A DNA stretch of 6,484 bases, taken from contig DBXQ01000093.1 in assembly GCA_002309955.1 (NCBI GenBank), forward strand, positions 1 to 6,484, written 5' to 3'. This DNA is from Bacteroidales bacterium UBA1208. Lineage in GTDB: Bacteria; Bacteroidota; Bacteroidia; Bacteroidales; P3. The stretch's first letter is position 1; every line of letters starts with the position of its first letter. The translations under genes and the position numbers were made by a program. Below are positions 4,825 through 6,484 of this stretch, in pieces. Under the pieces are notes generated by a model. The model was not told the DNA's origin. It ran no database searches and worked only from the letters and a program-made list of their open reading frames with translations.

Positions 4825-5619
4825 CTATGGCTCGTAGTAGGTTATCTTTCGTGTGGTGACGGTGGTGTCGCTGCGGCAGGTGAGCCAATTTCCGTGGATG
4901 TCGTAGGTGTAGTCGAAATGGTGGTGGGTTGTCCCTCGGTCTGTTTCGATGATGTATTGGTCTACCACATCGCCATAGGTATTGCGGAGGTATGTGCAGG
5001 TTCTGACTATTCCCCCTGTCTTGCTGACGGTTTTTATGATCTGACTTTTTTCATTGTATGTGTAGTGACAGGTGTCGCCATTTTCGTATATGTGTTTGAC
5101 CAGCAATCCTTGGGCGTTGTAGATATGGCTGACACGGGCGGCCAGTCTGCTACGTTCGGATGTGATGCGGCATTGCGCATCGCAACGGAAGGCGGTGGTG
5201 TCGTTTCCCGTCCCATCCATGTAGTCGAATATCACTTCCTTCAGGCATCCGTCGGGCGAGTAGTGGTATATTAAGCGCATGCTGTCTGTTGTGCTGATGT
5301 TGATCACTTGGTTGATCCGACCGTCTTTGTACTTGAAATAAGTCCAGGGGTATTCCTCTTGCCAGGGACTTACTATTTCTATCACGTGGCCAGACTGGTC
5401 GTAGCGGTGGAAGAGGGTGTCTTTAACCACCTCACCGTCGTCGAGGGTATCGGTCTGTTGCCACTCTACGGTCCGTACCCTGCCGTGCAGTCCCGCCCAT
5501 GATGTGTCGGTGGGGACAAATGAGGATCTGGCAATGTACGGGGTTCCGGTTCCCCACTGCCCCATGGCGTTGGCAGTTGCCAAAAGCATGGCGACCCATA
5601 CTGATAATATTTTCTTCAT
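4825..5619 (-). CDS. Secreted protein with YD/RHS-like repeats
   Basis: A 264-aa protein with a clear signal peptide: MKK, hydrophobic core ILSVWVAMLLATANA, then likely cleavage after ANA or AMG, without a lipobox cysteine. The mature part is built of beta-hairpin repeats of the YD/RHS kind, for example FHRYDQSGHVIEIV (about 90-103), IYNAQGLLVKHIYENG, YTYNEKSQIIKTV and the last, DYTYDIHGNWLTC. Such small RHS-like proteins are common in Bacteroidales and are exported to the periplasm or surface; their roles are mostly unknown. It is far too short for a polymorphic RHS toxin, and I see no toxin domain at the C-terminus. The start is 42 bases after the lipoprotein stop, with no promoter visible in the gap, so it probably belongs to the same transcript. 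Confidence 0.85.
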   Translation of the reverse strand: MKKILSVWVAMLLATANAMGQWGTGTPYIARSSFVPTDTSWAGLHGRVRTVEWQQTDTLDDGEVVKDTLFHRYDQSGHVIEIVSPWQEEYPWTYFKYKDGRINQVINISTTDSMRLIYHYSPDGCLKEVIFDYMDGTGNDTTAFRCDAQCRITSERSRLAARVSHIYNAQGLLVKHIYENGDTCHYTYNEKSQIIKTVSKTGGIVRTCTYLRNTYGDVVDQYIIETDRGTTHHHFDYTYDIHGNWLTCRSDTTVTTRKITYYEP

Positions 5620-5661
5620 TGCGTGTGCAGGGTTTGTTGTTTCGTCTCGTCGGTTGCTTGT

Positions 5662-6153
5662 TTATCGGGTGAAGACGGACGATCTGTTGTATTTGGGATG
5701 TTGTCTTGATGTGTTTGCCGTGAATTGGACGGTTGTTGAGCCAGTGCCGAGGGCGGCTTTGAGACCTCCGGTGTCTGTGATGCGGCCGATGGAAGAATAA
5801 CTGTAGGAGGTGGAAAAGGTCTCGTAGAAGAGCACTACGCAGCGGTCGCCGTAGAGCATCAGGTCGCCAGCATGGATGGTGCCGGGTTTGGTGCTGTTGG
5901 TAGGCAGCGGGGCGGATAGGTAGTGGTATTTCTCATTGCCGTTCAGTTCCTGCATCTCCAATGTCAGGGGCAGCAGGTTGCGAAAGGCCTCGGCGGTGCT
6001 GTTCTGTTCCAGTGAGGCATGGTATGTATGACCGCCAACGGTGATGGTAATGTCTTCGAGATGGGCTGACGAGGGTGTGGCGGGTTCGTCCTTGTGGCAG
6101 GCTGTGGTGAAAAGCATCATAAGGGTGGCGATAATGGTTGGCATGGTTTTCAT
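5662..6153 (-). CDS. Cyclophilin-like-fold lipoprotein
   Basis: A 163-aa lipoprotein. The start at 6153 gives MKTMPTIIATLMMLFTTAC, a proper lipoprotein signal with the acylated cysteine at residue 19. An upstream extension of the frame (to 6231) would run into the acetyltransferase gene and spoil the signal. The mature part has the pattern of the cyclophilin-like family: ITITVGGHTYHASLEQN, then LLPLTLEMQELNGNEKYHYL, PLPTN, AGDLMLYGDRCVVLFYETF and IGRI. Residues after the cysteine (HKDE) resemble the Bacteroidetes lipoprotein export signal, suggesting surface exposure. Family members are small beta-barrels of unsettled function; isomerase activity should not be assumed. The ATG is seven bases after the acetyltransferase stop, so the two are an operon. 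Confidence 0.88.
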   Translation of the reverse strand: MKTMPTIIATLMMLFTTACHKDEPATPSSAHLEDITITVGGHTYHASLEQNSTAEAFRNLLPLTLEMQELNGNEKYHYLSAPLPTNSTKPGTIHAGDLMLYGDRCVVLFYETFSTSYSYSSIGRITDTGGLKAALGTGSTTVQFTANTSRQHPKYNRSSVFTR

Positions 6154-6160
6154 GGGGTTG

Positions 6161-6484
6161 TTACTTTTCGGGGTTGATGGGACGGATGACACGGGCGGGG
6201 CTGCCGGCAACAACCATATTGGCGGGTACATCCTTGGTCACCACACTACCCGCAGCCACGATGGCATTCTCGCCGATGGTCACACCCGCCAGCACCTTCA
6301 CGTCGGCACCGAGCCAGGCGTTGCGGCCGATGACGATAGGTTTGGTGAGCAGCGTATGGCGCGTGGTGGGGTCTTCGGGGTGGTACTCGGTGGCCAGCAC
6401 GCAATGGGGTCCGATGAAGACACCGTGGCCGATGGTGATGCCGCCGATGGCGAGGAGGGTGCAGCCGAAGTTGAGGAAGCAGTC
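6161..6484 (-). CDS. Hexapeptide-repeat sugar O-acetyltransferase (maltose/galactoside type), 3' part
   Basis: The last 107 residues of a gene that continues beyond the right edge. The sequence shows left-handed beta-helix hexapeptide repeats: NFGCTLLAIGGITIG, VFIGPHCVLAT, then PIVIGRNAWLGADVKVLAGV, TIGENAIVAAGSVVTKDVPA and the closing AGSPARVIRPI. The YHPEDP segment carries the catalytic histidine (window residue 35) found as H-P-x-D in the LacA/Maa group, which transfers acetyl from acetyl-CoA to sugar hydroxyls. The C-terminal end is normal for the family. The lipoprotein gene follows after seven bases. In Bacteroidales, I recall acetyltransferases of this type near flavodoxin, aldo/keto reductase and cyclophilin-like genes; only the last is visible here. 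The exact sugar substrate cannot be told. Confidence 0.93.
   Translation of the reverse strand, partial: DCFLNFGCTLLAIGGITIGHGVFIGPHCVLATEYHPEDPTTRHTLLTKPIVIGRNAWLGADVKVLAGVTIGENAIVAAGSVVTKDVPANMVVAGSPARVIRPINPEK

Noticed and set aside
4771..5274. Plus-strand ORF of 167 codons with hydrophobic stretches
   Set aside because: It is antisense to the secreted YD/RHS-like gene, whose signal peptide and repeats are convincing.
6154..6231. N-terminal extension of the lipoprotein
   Set aside because: It would overlap the acetyltransferase gene and place the lipoprotein signal inside the protein.

Overview
The window looks like a Bacteroidales (Bacteroidetes) chromosome segment, of Prevotella/Bacteroides type. 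The grounds are two promoters of the form TTTG-N19/20-TAnnTTTG, starts that mostly lack strong Shine-Dalgarno sequences, a lipoprotein with a Bacteroidetes-style acidic export signal after its cysteine, and a secreted YD/RHS-like protein. Species cannot be fixed from the sequence. Every supported gene lies on the minus strand, so transcription runs from high to low coordinates.

Right part (about 4032-6484, GC-rich). In transcription order: the 3' part of a hexapeptide-repeat sugar O-acetyltransferase, a cyclophilin-like-fold lipoprotein only 7 nt downstream, and a secreted protein with YD/RHS-like repeats. A low-density stretch follows, with a possible 51-aa protein, an inverted set of 11-bp tandem repeats, a 66-aa cysteine-rich protein, and what appears to be the 3' tail of a decayed gene.

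Middle (1211-4031). A canonical promoter (4000-4031) is followed by a 38-codon ORF, then two perfect palindromes, then a compact three-gene unit: a 341-aa HTH DNA-binding protein, an overlapping Doc-type Fic protein (motif HFFNDGNKR) and a 348-aa protein of unknown function. This has the layout of a Doc toxin-antitoxin or defence module with an extra third gene.

Left part (1-1195). A second canonical promoter (1165-1195) heads a tightly packed cluster: an 82-aa protein, a 40-codon ORF broken by a single-base frameshift, a 106-aa protein, a DUF3791 protein and the 5' part of a DUF3990 protein with an ADP-ribosyltransferase-like fold. Three successive ATGA stop/start overlaps (counting the broken ORF) suggest one translationally coupled operon around an ART-like toxin.

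The two promoter-headed modules form an AT-rich block (about 430-3860) bordered by more GC-rich DNA. This suggests a horizontally acquired toxin/defence island made of two stacked modules. The most interesting points are the coupled five-gene ART-like operon with a hidden small gene, the twin palindromes in the leader of the Doc module, and the unknown 348-aa third gene.
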